NCBI RefSeq assembly: GCF_041260155.1
Contig: NC_091946.1
Location: 19,929,353-19,993,352, forward strand
Reading direction: 5' to 3'
DNA: 64,000 nucleotides
Source of the DNA: Ptychodera flava
Taxonomy: Eukaryota > Hemichordata > Enteropneusta > Ptychoderidae
The notes beneath the pieces are model-generated. The model saw only the letters and a list, made by a program, of their open reading frames with translations. It ran no database searches and was not told the DNA's origin. A program made the position numbers and the translations under genes. Numbering within the stretch: the stretch's first letter is position 1; each line of letters starts with the position of its first letter. Below are positions 14,401-26,800 of the stretch, piece by piece.

Positions 14401-14987
14401 TGAGAAAATTAACTTTTCACTCTCTTGTTTGTGCTGTTGAAAGTAAAACTTTATTTTTTTCATTTTTGTAGAGAATGGCAGCAACTACCATTTCAAATTC
14501 TAGCAACAGCCTATTTGAGATTATTTTGTTTTTCTAATCCGCAAATTTGCATGCTGACCCCTAATTTTCATTCTTGACCTTTAGACTTATGGACAAAATT
14601 TCAAAAATTTCATTTCTGAAGGCTGTCGTACCTTAACAGGAAAGCTACCATATGATAACCTGCAAAGGCGATTTTTTTCTTTTTTCCAGCTATTGGGGAC
14701 AGCTTGCTAGACCCACATATTTTAGTGCTTGTATTTTAATTACAGCAAGATGTGGAACTAAACTAAGAAATGTCAATTGACGACGAAAAAATGTCATGAA
14801 AATTTTGAGGGTATGTTTCTGCAAAATAGACATAGTGTTGACCAACTTGTAAATTCAGCACACTTCATTCTGCAGTGCTCTAATATTGATGTAGCTGACA
14901 TTCCAAGACGTATTGACAATATAATGCAATTATAACAGTTTTTAAAAGTGTCAAACACGACCTAACAATGTCATACATAAAATGTCA
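8456..14987. other. AT-rich intergenic DNA
   Basis: It contains the family D MITE at 9286-9378 and scattered frames that I could not tie to a gene (see rejected items). Nothing else was recognised. Confidence 0.5.
9286..9378 (+). mobile_element. TTAA-type MITE, family D
   Basis: A ~93-bp copy reading CCCTTTCACCACAATGG at the left and GGGGATGCACAGGTTAA at the right, with the left TTAA lost. Confidence 0.55.
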
Positions 14988-14997
14988 AATTTGGAAC

Positions 14998-15738
14998 GGT
15001 AGAGTTGAGTTTTCAGATCCTCAGATTCAGATCCTCAGATCCTCAGATTCAGATCCTCAGATCTCAGACCTGAGATCCTATAACTTCAGACGCAGATTCG
15101 GAATTAAAATTTCACAATTTTCAAAGTTTGATGTAATATACTGATAAATAAAATATAATTTAGATTTAAAAAGGCTTTAGAAATTATTTTATTTCTATCT
15201 TGAATCTTGAACTTAGAAACTTCGATCTCAGAATCAGAACGTCATCAGTCGAAGACAGGGTGCGCAATAATTCCACTTGTTATGTCATCACGTGAACGTT
15301 CTCTCATAGAGATAAACACATCCGCGATCGAACGATCAAGCTTTTAAGACCACGACGATCATGTAAATGCTGGCTATCGACAGTCCATATTTTACCATCG
15401 TTCGTAATATTGATGGCGAGGGAATATATACTAATCCATGTTGGACGCCAGTGACCCCGGGCTAAATCAGAATTCAGGGGTCAGAAGAAGCAAGTTAGCT
15501 AATCTGTAATTGTAGACCCGTGTTCATTGAAACTTGTTGAGCGAAAACGTTTATCTAGACTTTTTTTGTTTTCATTACTGCCTTGAACATGTCATATTCA
15601 AATTATTATTTCAAATATTGCAATCATACTGTTAATACGGGTATTGTAAAAGGCTTGTAAATTCGAATCTGAAGTTATAGGATCTGAGGTCTGAGATCTG
15701 AGGATCTGAATCTGAGGATCTGAAAAGTCAACTCTACC
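14998..15738. mobile_element. MULE-like fold-back element with ~85-100-bp inverted repeats and 10-bp target duplication
   Basis: The two ends, starting GGTAGAGTTGA at 14998 and ending TCAACTCTACC at 15738, form inverted repeats of about 85 to 100 bp made largely of CAGATCCTCAGATT-type units. The left arm has one extra internal unit. The element is flanked on both sides by AATTTGGAAC (14988-14997 and 15739-15748), a 10-bp target-site duplication of the size typical of Mutator-like elements. The roughly 550-bp interior has no recognisable gene. Confidence 0.75.
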
Positions 15739-16009
15739 AATTTGGAACTGCAGTTATTTCTGGAAATGGACACATAAGTTCATAGTCAGCACACACTACA
15801 ATATAGACCTCTGAGCTTTTTTTGCAGAAATCTAGAAATGAACTTGGTACAATACACTGAGAATCGAAAGTCAGCTAAATACAAGTCATCGTTGATGACA
15901 CAGTCCCCACTTGTTAATGGGTGCTTTGATTACAGGTCCTCAGAGAGGATAGAGTCCTCTTCATTAGGTCTGTGATAAAATACTTTTGAATAAATTCGCT
16001 TGATACATG

Positions 16010-17181
16010 TCTGAGTTGTAGTTCAGGACATGACAAAATCGTAATAAAATGGCCACATGGTGGCCATAATGGATCGAATCACAAAACAAATCAATGTGCA
16101 TATGTATGACATACGATAGGTCAATGTCCTTGTACCAACTTTGATTAAAATTGGTTGAAATATGCCTGAGTTATGGCTTTGTACATGAGAAAATAACAAA
16201 ATGGCCGCACAGCAGCCATATTGGATCGTATCACAAAACAAATTAACATGCATATGTATGACATTGGTCAATCTCCTTGTACCAACTTTGAACAAATTTG
16301 CTTGATACATGTCTGAGTTATGGTTCTGGACATGAAAAAACGTAATAAAATGGCCACACGGCGGCCATATTGGATCGTATCACAAAACAAGTCAATGTGC
16401 ATGTGTATGACATAGGTTGATGTCCTTGTACCAACTTTGAATAAAATCGGTTGAGATATGCCTGAGTTATGGCTCTGTACATGAAAAAATCGTAACAAAA
16501 TGGCCGCACGGCGGCCATATTGGATCGTATCACAAAAAAAATTGATGTGCATAGCTATGACATTGGTCAATGTCCTTGTACCAACTTTGAATAAAATCTG
16601 TAGAAACATGCCTGAGTTATGGCTCTGTACATGAAAAATCGTAATAAAATGGCCGCCTGGCGGCCATATTGGATCGTATCACAAAACAAATTGATGTGCA
16701 TATGTATGACATAGGTCAATGTCCTTGTACCAAGTTTGAATATAATCGGTTGAGATATGCCTGAGTTATGGCTCTGTACATGAAAAAATCGTAACAAAAT
16801 GGCCGCACGGCGGCCATATTGGATCGTATCACAAAAAGAATTGACGTGCATAGCTATGACATAGGTCAATGTCCTTGTACCAACTTTGAATAAAATCAGT
16901 TGAAACATGCCTGAATTATGGCTCTGTACATGAAAAAATCGTAATAAAATGGCCGCCTGGCAGCCATATTGGATCGTATCACAAAACAAATCAACGTGCA
17001 TCTGTATGACATATGAAGCAATCCTTGTACCAAGTTTGAATGAAATCGCTTCCGGCATCTCTGAGATATCTGCGTGAACGGACGCACGCACGCACAGACG
17101 GACGCATGCATGCACGCACGCACACACGCACGGACACGACCAAACCTATAAGTCCCCCCGGACGGTGTCCGTGGGGACTAA
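16010..17181 (+). mobile_element. Helitron-like non-autonomous element: ~150-bp tandem repeats, CACG microsatellite, terminal hairpin
   Basis: Seven units of about 150 bp follow each other (GGATCG near 16071, 16223, 16372, 16522, 16671, 16821, 16971). Next come a GCACGCAC-type microsatellite (about 17080-17140) and a hairpin at 17151-17179 whose stem pairs AGTCCCC with GGGGACT and CGGAC with GTCCG. CTAA followed by T (17178-17182) closes it. Tandem core plus microsatellite plus hairpin plus CTRR-T is the plan of Helitron-type elements. Long minus-strand frames here are products of the repeat, not genes. The 5' end is not defined. Confidence 0.6.
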
Positions 17182-20100
17182 TAACAATGACTGTCATGCA
17201 ATACTGTGATCACACTGAGTTTATGATAATAACAGGATTCATGTCCACACACTCATCATTACCAATGTCAAAGGTGCAGGTCATTTACCAGCTTTATCTA
17301 GGAGAAAATTGGCCAACCTATGGAAAACAAAGCGCGAACACCGTGTTTATACTCAATGTCAACAACACCTAATGCAAGAACCAGGGATTGGAGATGGTCC
17401 CTTTAAAGCCTACAAAATGGAAGGATAGTTTAAGTCTGTCCATATGAAGTTCAAGTTTACTCTGTACTGTCAACATAACATCTAATGTAACATACGACAA
17501 ATCCGACCATTTATTTGAAGAACAATTGTCCTGGTTACATAACTCACAAATAGGAAATCTTAAAGTCACACTTCTCAGTGACATTACAATATAATAATTA
17601 CCCTTATTGTCGTGTTCTAGGATTATTCATCTAAATTCCTTTTTAACTGCCACGGACACCCCGTGAGGTTGTCCAGGTCTGATCTATTCACAGAGACTTT
17701 GGAGTGACGACTTTGAATTTCACCCAATGGCAATCAACATAAGAAAAGAGGTGTAAGAAAAGTGTATCTACATGCGAACACAGGACTTGCCCAGCCTGGC
17801 AATCTAAGAAGACTGAACAAAAAATCTACAAACTTTTGCATGAGGAATGCCAAGGTCACAGTCAGGCATGTACCTATCATGTTTGTTTCATAAACACACA
17901 CCCATCAGTCAACGCAGCTCGGGCCATGCATATTTCCTGGTTTAAAGCATCAGTTTTTATATCTACTGAGAGACTATAAATATAGATATTACTGATTCGC
18001 TCTTTTATGATATTTTTAAATCAGTATGCCAGCTGACAGCTGATCGATAGCTTTGTCATAAAAAATCCCTGCAAAACTGACCTACAAACAAATGAAGTAT
18101 ACCAAACCTGCCCTCTGATACCATTGATAATTTATGGTCACATTATGTAGAACATTGCAGTTCATCTTATAAAAAGTTTTCTGAAGTGGTTGTCTGTCAA
18201 CCTACTGATATGAACTCTTCACTGACTAAGTCCCCATGCTGATGAGGGATTTCTCTCTGAAGCCAAGCTGAACCATGAAGTAACCTTTGAACTCTGACCT
18301 AGTGACACTCCTGGTTTTCAATCATTGTTCATTGCCATAAACAGTTAAACCTTGGTAAGGTTATTGTCTTTGTTGATTCTCCTTTTAAATGATGATCTCA
18401 TCCGGTTGTAAAACTTTATAGCTATTTTCAAAAGTAGTGTAATTTTTTAGCGACTTTGAAACAAAAGCCCAAAAGATAAATTGGACAAGAGATAATGACT
18501 TTGTATATGATAAGCAACTATTGTCTACTCAAATCACGATCATCCAGGTGTGTTTTAAGTGTAACAATATCTTGTGTGTAGGCACTGAACAAAAGGTAAC
18601 ATCTATCAATGTAAGGGTAGGGAGGTCGTGTGTGGGTTGTATGTGGGTGTCCGTGCATGAGTGAGCATGAGCAGGGAGGGGCTTGTGCCCACTCCTGTAA
18701 AATTTTGTCATCCACTTCTCACATACGTTACAAGGACATTTTTTTTACAGTATCCCCACAGTTGCGTCATTGTCACTTCCAAATAAGGGCATGGGGGTCC
18801 ATGTGACGCTGTTATCATGAGACATCGTGGCTGGAATGTCACATATGAGAGAGGGAATCACTCACAAGCAAAATAATCTACAGATAAACAAATATTGGTG
18901 GGACTCAAAGTTCAATGGTAAATGTTATCGTGATTCTAGTATCCTCTGCGGAACATACTCCGTGGTTGAATTTCAGGGTCAAATTCAAAATCCAAGAACT
19001 GGTATCCGTGTACGCATACAACATGGTAGGTACCCGAGGTGCAGCACTTTGGTAACGTCAGGTATGAGAAAAGAAAGCGATATCACTGACAACCGAATTA
19101 CAATAACTCCCAAAACCTCAAAACAACAGTGGGGATTAATACAAAAGCTGATCGTGCCTGTGGGTGACAACGACGACCTTTGACATAGTAATTTTTACCA
19201 CCCTGGATAAGAGCCAAATTTCTGTTCACAGTTATGTATCGAACAATGTTACCTTGCAGGACACAATTGTGTAATCTAATGTTACACAGCAAAACAGTAT
19301 TAATCTTTAACTACACCACTGTCACAGGAAACAATCGTTTCTCATTATAATATTGACCATGAATGGGATTCTCAGAGTAACTCTGACCAAGGAATTCCCC
19401 CCCCCCCACCTGAGTCACAGAGACATGGAAAGACAACAATTCTTCACTTCTTATCCGTGAAAAGGTATTTCCTCCTTCATTTTAAACAGGCCTCAGCGGT
19501 TAATCTTGTGTGAATAACAGGTCAAGCTAGGAAGCAGGAACTGTTTTATTGTCCTTTGACATCTCATTGCGAACTGATCTCAGTTCAATAGGTCCACTGA
19601 AAGCAGCCTTCATGTAATTTCCTCAAAACACATTTTGCATAGAAATGATTGAATCAAACTCTTAAAAATTGTCAGTTCAAAAAAAAATAATCTTTGGAAT
19701 GTCAGTTTGACACCGGGTACAAGTGCATTTTGGGTAAAATGGCATAAACCTGAATGAACAAATCCCAAAGTGATATGTAAACAATCAACACATCAATTAT
19801 CCATTTTTATGTCAAACTTTTATTGATTTTAAGGAGGGTGTCAAGAGACACGTTTTGAATAACACAGATACAACATTGGAGTTCAGAGGTGGTTTGGTTT
19901 GGTTCCAAAAACATTTTACAAGAAGAAATATTGTGCCCTTCCAGTAGAGTAAAAATTGTAAAATCAAAAGCTTCATCCATGATTTACATTAGCGATTTGT
20001 CAGTGGAAGGACTTATACAGTAGGTTTCATACATTCATTAATCCTGTATTGAACTTTTGGTGGTGCCAGAAAATGCTGTACCAATTTGTGTCATGATTGT

Positions 20101-20875
20101 AAGCCAAAATTTCATACTTTTGAGTGAATCTCAGCTATATTTGTCGAAATAGGACCCGCTGTAAATGAAAATAAATCTATCATACTGTTTGCCCTTTGTT
20201 TTGAAGGCCTGTTGTGAGGTAAAACCAAGACACCGACACTCAAAGTTGAGATTTACAATATCTGGCGGTTTAATCCCACTTGAAGCGTTCAATGCACGAC
20301 GTCTGACTCTGAGCCTGGAAACAAATATTTTTTAAAGATCGCCACAACTATGGAAAGTTTGCGGAAATAAATATCATTGTACAACTCTCAAATGTATCCC
20401 ACTTTAATATTTTTGTGATTCACACCCTTCCCTTGTTGTTCTTTTTCGCTCTATAAATTTCAGTAAATCAAAATCATCATGTCTTGGTTGCACCCTGGAA
20501 AAAATTTGAAATCTTCATGCATCCCCTGATTAAAACACCAACATGATAGCAAATGAGGGTCTACACAGACGATCAGCCGAGAGCACCATCACTGGCCAGT
20601 CAGAATCATACTGTGTGAGAAAAGCTTTACTAGCTTACTGAAAAATGATTGGAACAACATGGCCGACAAGCAGCACATCTTACAATCAAAAGTGGTCCTG
20701 TGTTTCTGACACCGGCCGATACAAAAACGTAGATTCTCTTGCAGTGTTGCCTTGTGCAGCTTGACAGACGAGTTGGAAAAACTCCATGGCACAAAAGCAT
20801 TGATTCTAGGGATAAACATGCTGCCCCCTGCACGAGAAATGTAAAATTTGTCCTATCTTTCGCACTAGGAATTTT
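17182..20875. other. Intergenic DNA and GTF2F2 3' UTR
   Basis: The GTF2F2 3' UTR extends leftward from 20875 to an unresolved end; minus-strand ATTAAA candidates are at 20408-20403 and 20274-20269, and AATAAA at 19824-19819. The remainder shows a C-rich run near 19397-19410 and no gene. Confidence 0.5.
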
Positions 20876-23800
20876 TCACTCCTTTCCTGCTTGGTCATAG
20901 TGCCTGTACTCTGGTTTGAGTTCCCACATGTTCTTGTGTGGTGCCTTCATGTTATACACTCCAATCTCCTTGAGAATTTCCTTGAGGTATGTCTGTGAAG
21001 AAAACACATGAAGGAACTCGTGTGTTCTTTCTGTCAAACTCTTGAAGCCCAACCACTTTCCAAATTGGGAGCTGTGCCCGAAGCAAGGCGACTTTGCAAT
21101 TTTTGAACTAATCCTTGGGTTTACTTTGTTTCATAAAAGCTGTGTGCATCTATTTTCAGCCGTCAAATACTTTTTGTTTTCAAAATGATGAAAATAAATT
21201 TTCACTCAAACAGTGTTGCACAAGATGATTCACTTTTCAATAGCTAAACCTTTCCTTCAGATTTGGTCACTATTGCTGCAATTTTTGATAATATTGTTCA
21301 TTATTTCTGCTCTACAGAATGAGTACATTTTCTTATACTTTCCGAAAAGAATCTTGAAATGCTAAGTATTTGCCTAATACAAAACATTGAATACACAATG
21401 TCATGTTATTTTTCACAAATAAATTTTAGTCTGAACTAAAATCCAGTTGTCAACAATAACATTAGATAAACAAACAAAAAATCTTGTTGTGTTGGCAATG
21501 CTCGGCATTTCAACACAATTTTGGGAATAGAAGAAAGCATACTTCACAAATATAAATAGGACCAAAAAAATGGAAAATACATCAAAAATTAGCAGCTAAT
21601 GAAGCTTGAATGTCTGACTGGCTTTGCAATCTGTAAGAATTACTGACATACATCCCAAGTACTCAAAAACTGTCAAAGGTTGTGACCAGTGCAGGTCTCT
21701 AGAGGGCGCTATTTTAATGACTGACTCATCTCTGTACATACCTCTTTCAAATCTCCTGAGGATGGCCCCATTCACGCAAACCATTCAAATTTTCAGTTCA
21801 GGAAAATCCAATTACGGGACAATGAATTTTATCAAGCAATTCCTCACTTCAACAAAACAAATCTGTTTTATTAAAAGTATTAAGAAGCCTTCTATTTTAA
21901 ATGAACACTGTGCCAACCATAGAAACTTTATGGCATACCTGTTTTCAACAGCTATTGAGGAAACACACTTTTGGCAAGAATGGCTACAGATGAATACAAC
22001 TTTGTTGTATTGAAATATTCATGACATTATATTTTAAAATTGATAGACTACATTTTCCTGAAGTTTCAATAAGTGTAGTATGGAAAACAAATCAATTTAA
22101 TTAAAGAAAGAAAGATTTAATTGATTATGTAAAATAGTTGGTAAAGGGTAGCAAAAAATATAAGGATATCATGTAGGAATTTTTGGCAGGAAAAAAAACA
22201 GTAAAAGTTGTAGAGAATACGATTACTTACTATAGGCTGTTGTGTAAGTATCTGCAAGTCTCTGATATTGTAATATTGATGTCTTTCAAATGCTTTGAAT
22301 AACATGTCCATAACTTGATCTTTTTCCCCACGTGAGCGTTTGTAATTTTCCTTCTTTTTTTTCTCGTAGTCAACCTGGAAATGCAAAATGTGACTGACGT
22401 TTTATTTCTCTTTCACATTCCAGCGCCCAGAAGCAAAGCAGTGTCCCCTGGATTGGATTTATCGAAACAAACATAATAAAAATGTTTTCAATGGCTTTTG
22501 TTTACTGTTCAGGTAAAAATGTTTTCCCTGAAATATTGCTTCAAGGACAGGGTGAGGACAATTTTTTATTTTTTGGTGTCTATGAACAAAGAGTAAAATT
22601 TCGGAAATTGAAATTACATTGATCTCAAACATTGAAGCCTAAACTGTCTAAAATGTGTGTGACCACTTTCATAAGATCTACACCAAAATTTTCTCTGAAT
22701 ACTTAAACAATGGTGTACCCCCTCAGGTTCCATAATGGATTCACCTAAGCTTTGCACTCCATAATGTACAAGGTGAAGCCCAGTACGTTATAAGCTGGGA
22801 GATGGTACATTATTGCTATTACTATATAGTTTTGGCAATGCCAGTGAATTTGTAGAAGTAGAAAACATCTGGGGCAACAATGCTGGATAATCGAATAAAG
22901 TATCAGTAATAATCTGAGGGGACAATGTCAAAATTTGCACTGGTACAGGCAAGGCTGTAATATAATTGACATATCACATTTTGGTATCAACGGTAATTCA
23001 AATTTATTTAAAAATGACAGAAATATAAAAAGCGACAGCGTTCCCCTGGACACTGTTCATAGTTGCTCAAAACACCTCACACCAGGGATAAAACTGGTGT
23101 GTATGAACAAATCTTCACTTTCAATAAAAGTGATCTCTCTTTTTCTTTGTGACATAATATGCAAATGCCATTATCGTTACTTCTGTGCCAACTTTTGGCA
23201 TCCATGAAAAAGATTCATTTTGAATCATAGTCTGGAAAGCCATTTTATCCTTTTTTGGGGGGCAAGAAATATGCAACACAGATTAGCAGGAAGATGATTT
23301 CCTGAGTTTGTATACAGTTTCGCATTTAGTTTAAAAGAAAGTGTACTGCAAAATTAATGTAGCAGATGATGTGCCTCTCAGCTTCAACCATATATGGACA
23401 TATGCAAATTTGCTGATGCAAAGTAACGCTTGACATGATTGGTGCACACTTACATTACTTTTGTGGTCTTTCACTGGTTTATATGTTGTGGTGACAGCTC
23501 TCTCTAGCTGTCGTACAGAACGTGCTGGCTTGTGAGCCAACTCAATGGTTGTCCTGTCAACAAAAACACAGAATATCAATTAAGGTAGTATGCGTCTCAA
23601 AAGTGAAAGATTTAAACTTTTGATCAAACTTTCCTGAAAGAAACTCAACCATTCTCTTACCAAGTCAACAATAAAAATCGGGGTTCTTCATGCAAAGTTT
23701 GAAACAAGCAAACTGCCAAACATCTTGTGATATTTGAAATTCAAAATGGCCACCACTCCTGTGTTAACTTTATGGGGAAAACTTAAATTTTGGATTTTCG

Positions 23801-26800
23801 AAAAACAAAGCCGGTGAAAGTTTTCTTTCTCCAAGAGCTTTAAAATGAGCCCCCACACATGGTAGATCAGAAAAGAATTGTTCTAGCTTAAAAGGGGCAG
23901 AAGCTAGAACTTTAGATGACAAAATTCTCATTTTTTTTGTCTAGAAAGCAAATATTTATTTTCCTCTAAAGTATGTTGAAATACAATTACATTTCAACAT
24001 GCTTTTGAGAGTGAAACAATAAAAGCAGAGTGCAGAATATTGGAAATACATTAACACTTACAGTAAATTTGTCAAGGCTTTACTGTAAAGTCATAATTTG
24101 TCATGCCTCAGTAGACCATGAAAGTCTGTGCATGAGAGTACAATTTTATATATTACCGGTATAGCCCAAACAAGGGACTATGTGCCCAAGGGTAGGTGAC
24201 CATTTGCTGGCATCCATTTTTTATTAAATGTCTCTCTTACATAGCTTTCACTAGAAGTATTTATTTGCAAATGAAAATCATGTCTTTATATCAATGTTAG
24301 ACAAAATCCATTAAAAATAGAACGATTTTCATTGTTAAATGGCGAATCAATATATTTATATCACTGTTATGTGGTTTATTGAATTTTCGTGCATAATTTC
24401 CTTAAAAATCGGATTTCCTTTGTAAAACATGTACTTTGAACATTTTTTAATCCCAAGTTGTCAAGTTGAAAATGGTTCCGGTTCACTTTCAGTCAAATGA
24501 TGACTATGTGTCCCGCAAAGTCATAAAAGAGTTACTATCGAATCAGATGGAATGCACGACGTTCGATATATGAGGCATGTTACAAAACCCCCTTGCTGTA
24601 AGAATCATCTGCCACTATCAGGTCAGCTTGGTTAAAATCAGCAGTGTATAATGAATCATATAAAACCCACTGAACAGACTTGACCATTTAAATACCCCTC
24701 AACACACACATAAACATGATTTTCATAGACTTGTCTTCCGCAGAAAAAGGTAAGCATGGCAATTTTTAGCAGCATTTAACCTGGAAGTGATAGGTGTATA
24801 TCTCAGCAGTGCATGTGATGTGATGATCCGGCATGTTGAATTTATGCTGTGGTGAATGGTTGACCTGAAGATGGTACGGCAAAGTTATCTCTCCTGAGTA
24901 TTACCTTTCGATATGGTTCGAACATCAGTACAACATCTAAGAATGTACCAATATTGCCTTTATTATTAACCCATTTCCTACTGTGGCCGTCACCTGTCAA
25001 GTCCGATAAAAGCAGGACGGAATTAAATCTATGTTTACTGACTTGCAATGAGATGTTCTTGTGCTCAGCATAGTGTGCATGACACTGGACTTGGTTGGGT
25101 GATACTGATTTTCACTGACTTGACAGAATAACGGGTCCAGAGAGCAAGCTTCTGAGCACACTGAAAATCACCACAACTCCACGGACTTGAAATAAACTTA
25201 AGGTGAAAACGCCATGCAATTTAGAAGTGAGATTTTAAAGAAAATAGGCTTCATATGATTACAGCCATCGGCATGGTCCTCCAGACAGAAACGGTGGTAC
25301 ATGTACATGTACATTCATAATGGCATATTAACATACAAAACTGCTCTTGTCATCCTTCATACCCCTGTGCCATACAAGTCACTTACTTTTTAAGTTTCAT
25401 ATAGCTGTCAGTTCCAGATGGACGACATTCCGCTCTTTGTACAACTTTTCCTTCCATTACAACTTTGGCTGTAGGGACAAATAAATCATTTGAAAGTTAA
25501 GTCTCCTAATTTGATCCCTTTGTCACCACTTTCAGTGCTGGGCTGATGCTACCGTACTCAGCAAAATTTAAAATTAATTTGGTAAACAAATTAATTTGGT
25601 AAACAAATTAACTTGCCACTTGACCAGTCTACGAGAAAACTTACGGATTTGTATAACAAAAACATATGAACGACTACAAAAAACAGCTGTACAACCACTG
25701 AATTTGAGCTGACTGACCAGCAGCTCTTTATAACATAAAATACATAAAATAATAAAATGGTTGTTGAATTTACATACAGATTGGTTTGACAATGAAAGAG
25801 AATGAACTCAATCAATCAGAGGCAGTCTTCCATGACAGCTGTAGGCAAAGTCCGTACCTCAATACAGGTCCATAGGCCACTAATTAGTGAGTGCACCTCT
25901 GGATTATTCATTAAGCTGATATCATTATCCTTTGGTACATGAGTTTATATTTGAGGACTACTGGTAACCAGTGACTAAAATGCAATTTCCACTGATTTGA
26001 CTCAAAGTTACGTTAAAAATACATTCTACACGCATAGAAACAACAAGATAAATAGTGTGTGTTTTAACATGCTTTGGGGAGTAGGACTAACTCTTGCGAA
26101 GAAAACGACTGCGTCATTTTAACCCTTTGAGTGCTGTAATTTTTCCCGACAAAATTCTAGCGCAATATTTTACCAATTTTTACGAATTTTTCAGTAATTT
26201 TTTTGATAATTTAGGACCAATTGGACATCACATTTCATTGGCTACAATTTTTAATCAAAATTTGGTTAATCTCTGAAAAAATTGCTGGGGTATATTTTAT
26301 GAAGGTGTCAAAAATTGACTTTGGCACTCGGAGGGTTAATATGTGAGGCTCCTAAGGATCCACTTACTGCTGCTTTGCTGTTCTTCTTCCTGATTCTGTG
26401 ATCCACTGGCTGACGATGATGATGCTTCTGAAGAAAGCAATCAACCAGAGAAAATTGAATGTTAAAATATAGTTATCTGTGGCAAGCATTGTGTGCATTG
26501 TGATCAACACTCTAGTATGTGTAATTTCTGATCAGCAAATACCTTCAAAGCCATCTTTCCATTTTTCTTTGTTTGTATTGATGCTAGATATAACAGAAAT
26601 CACACTAGTGCTACCCTGGGGAGTTCACAGATTTGACAAAACTCTTTGTGTAGAATTATGATGCACCGAATCACCATACTTATGCATTTTTTCAAAGGAA
26701 ACTATCTTTGTGGAAAGACTTGTATCCCCCTTACTGTCCTTCTATCTAGCAATCTCTTTCTGGCTTGAAGAGAATTCTATCACATATCATCTGTAGACCA

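Noticed and set aside
16023..17127. Several long overlapping minus-strand frames with repeated FKVGTRTLTYVI-like segments
   Set aside because: They are translations of the ~150-bp tandem repeat, whose period is a multiple of three, not a repeat protein gene.
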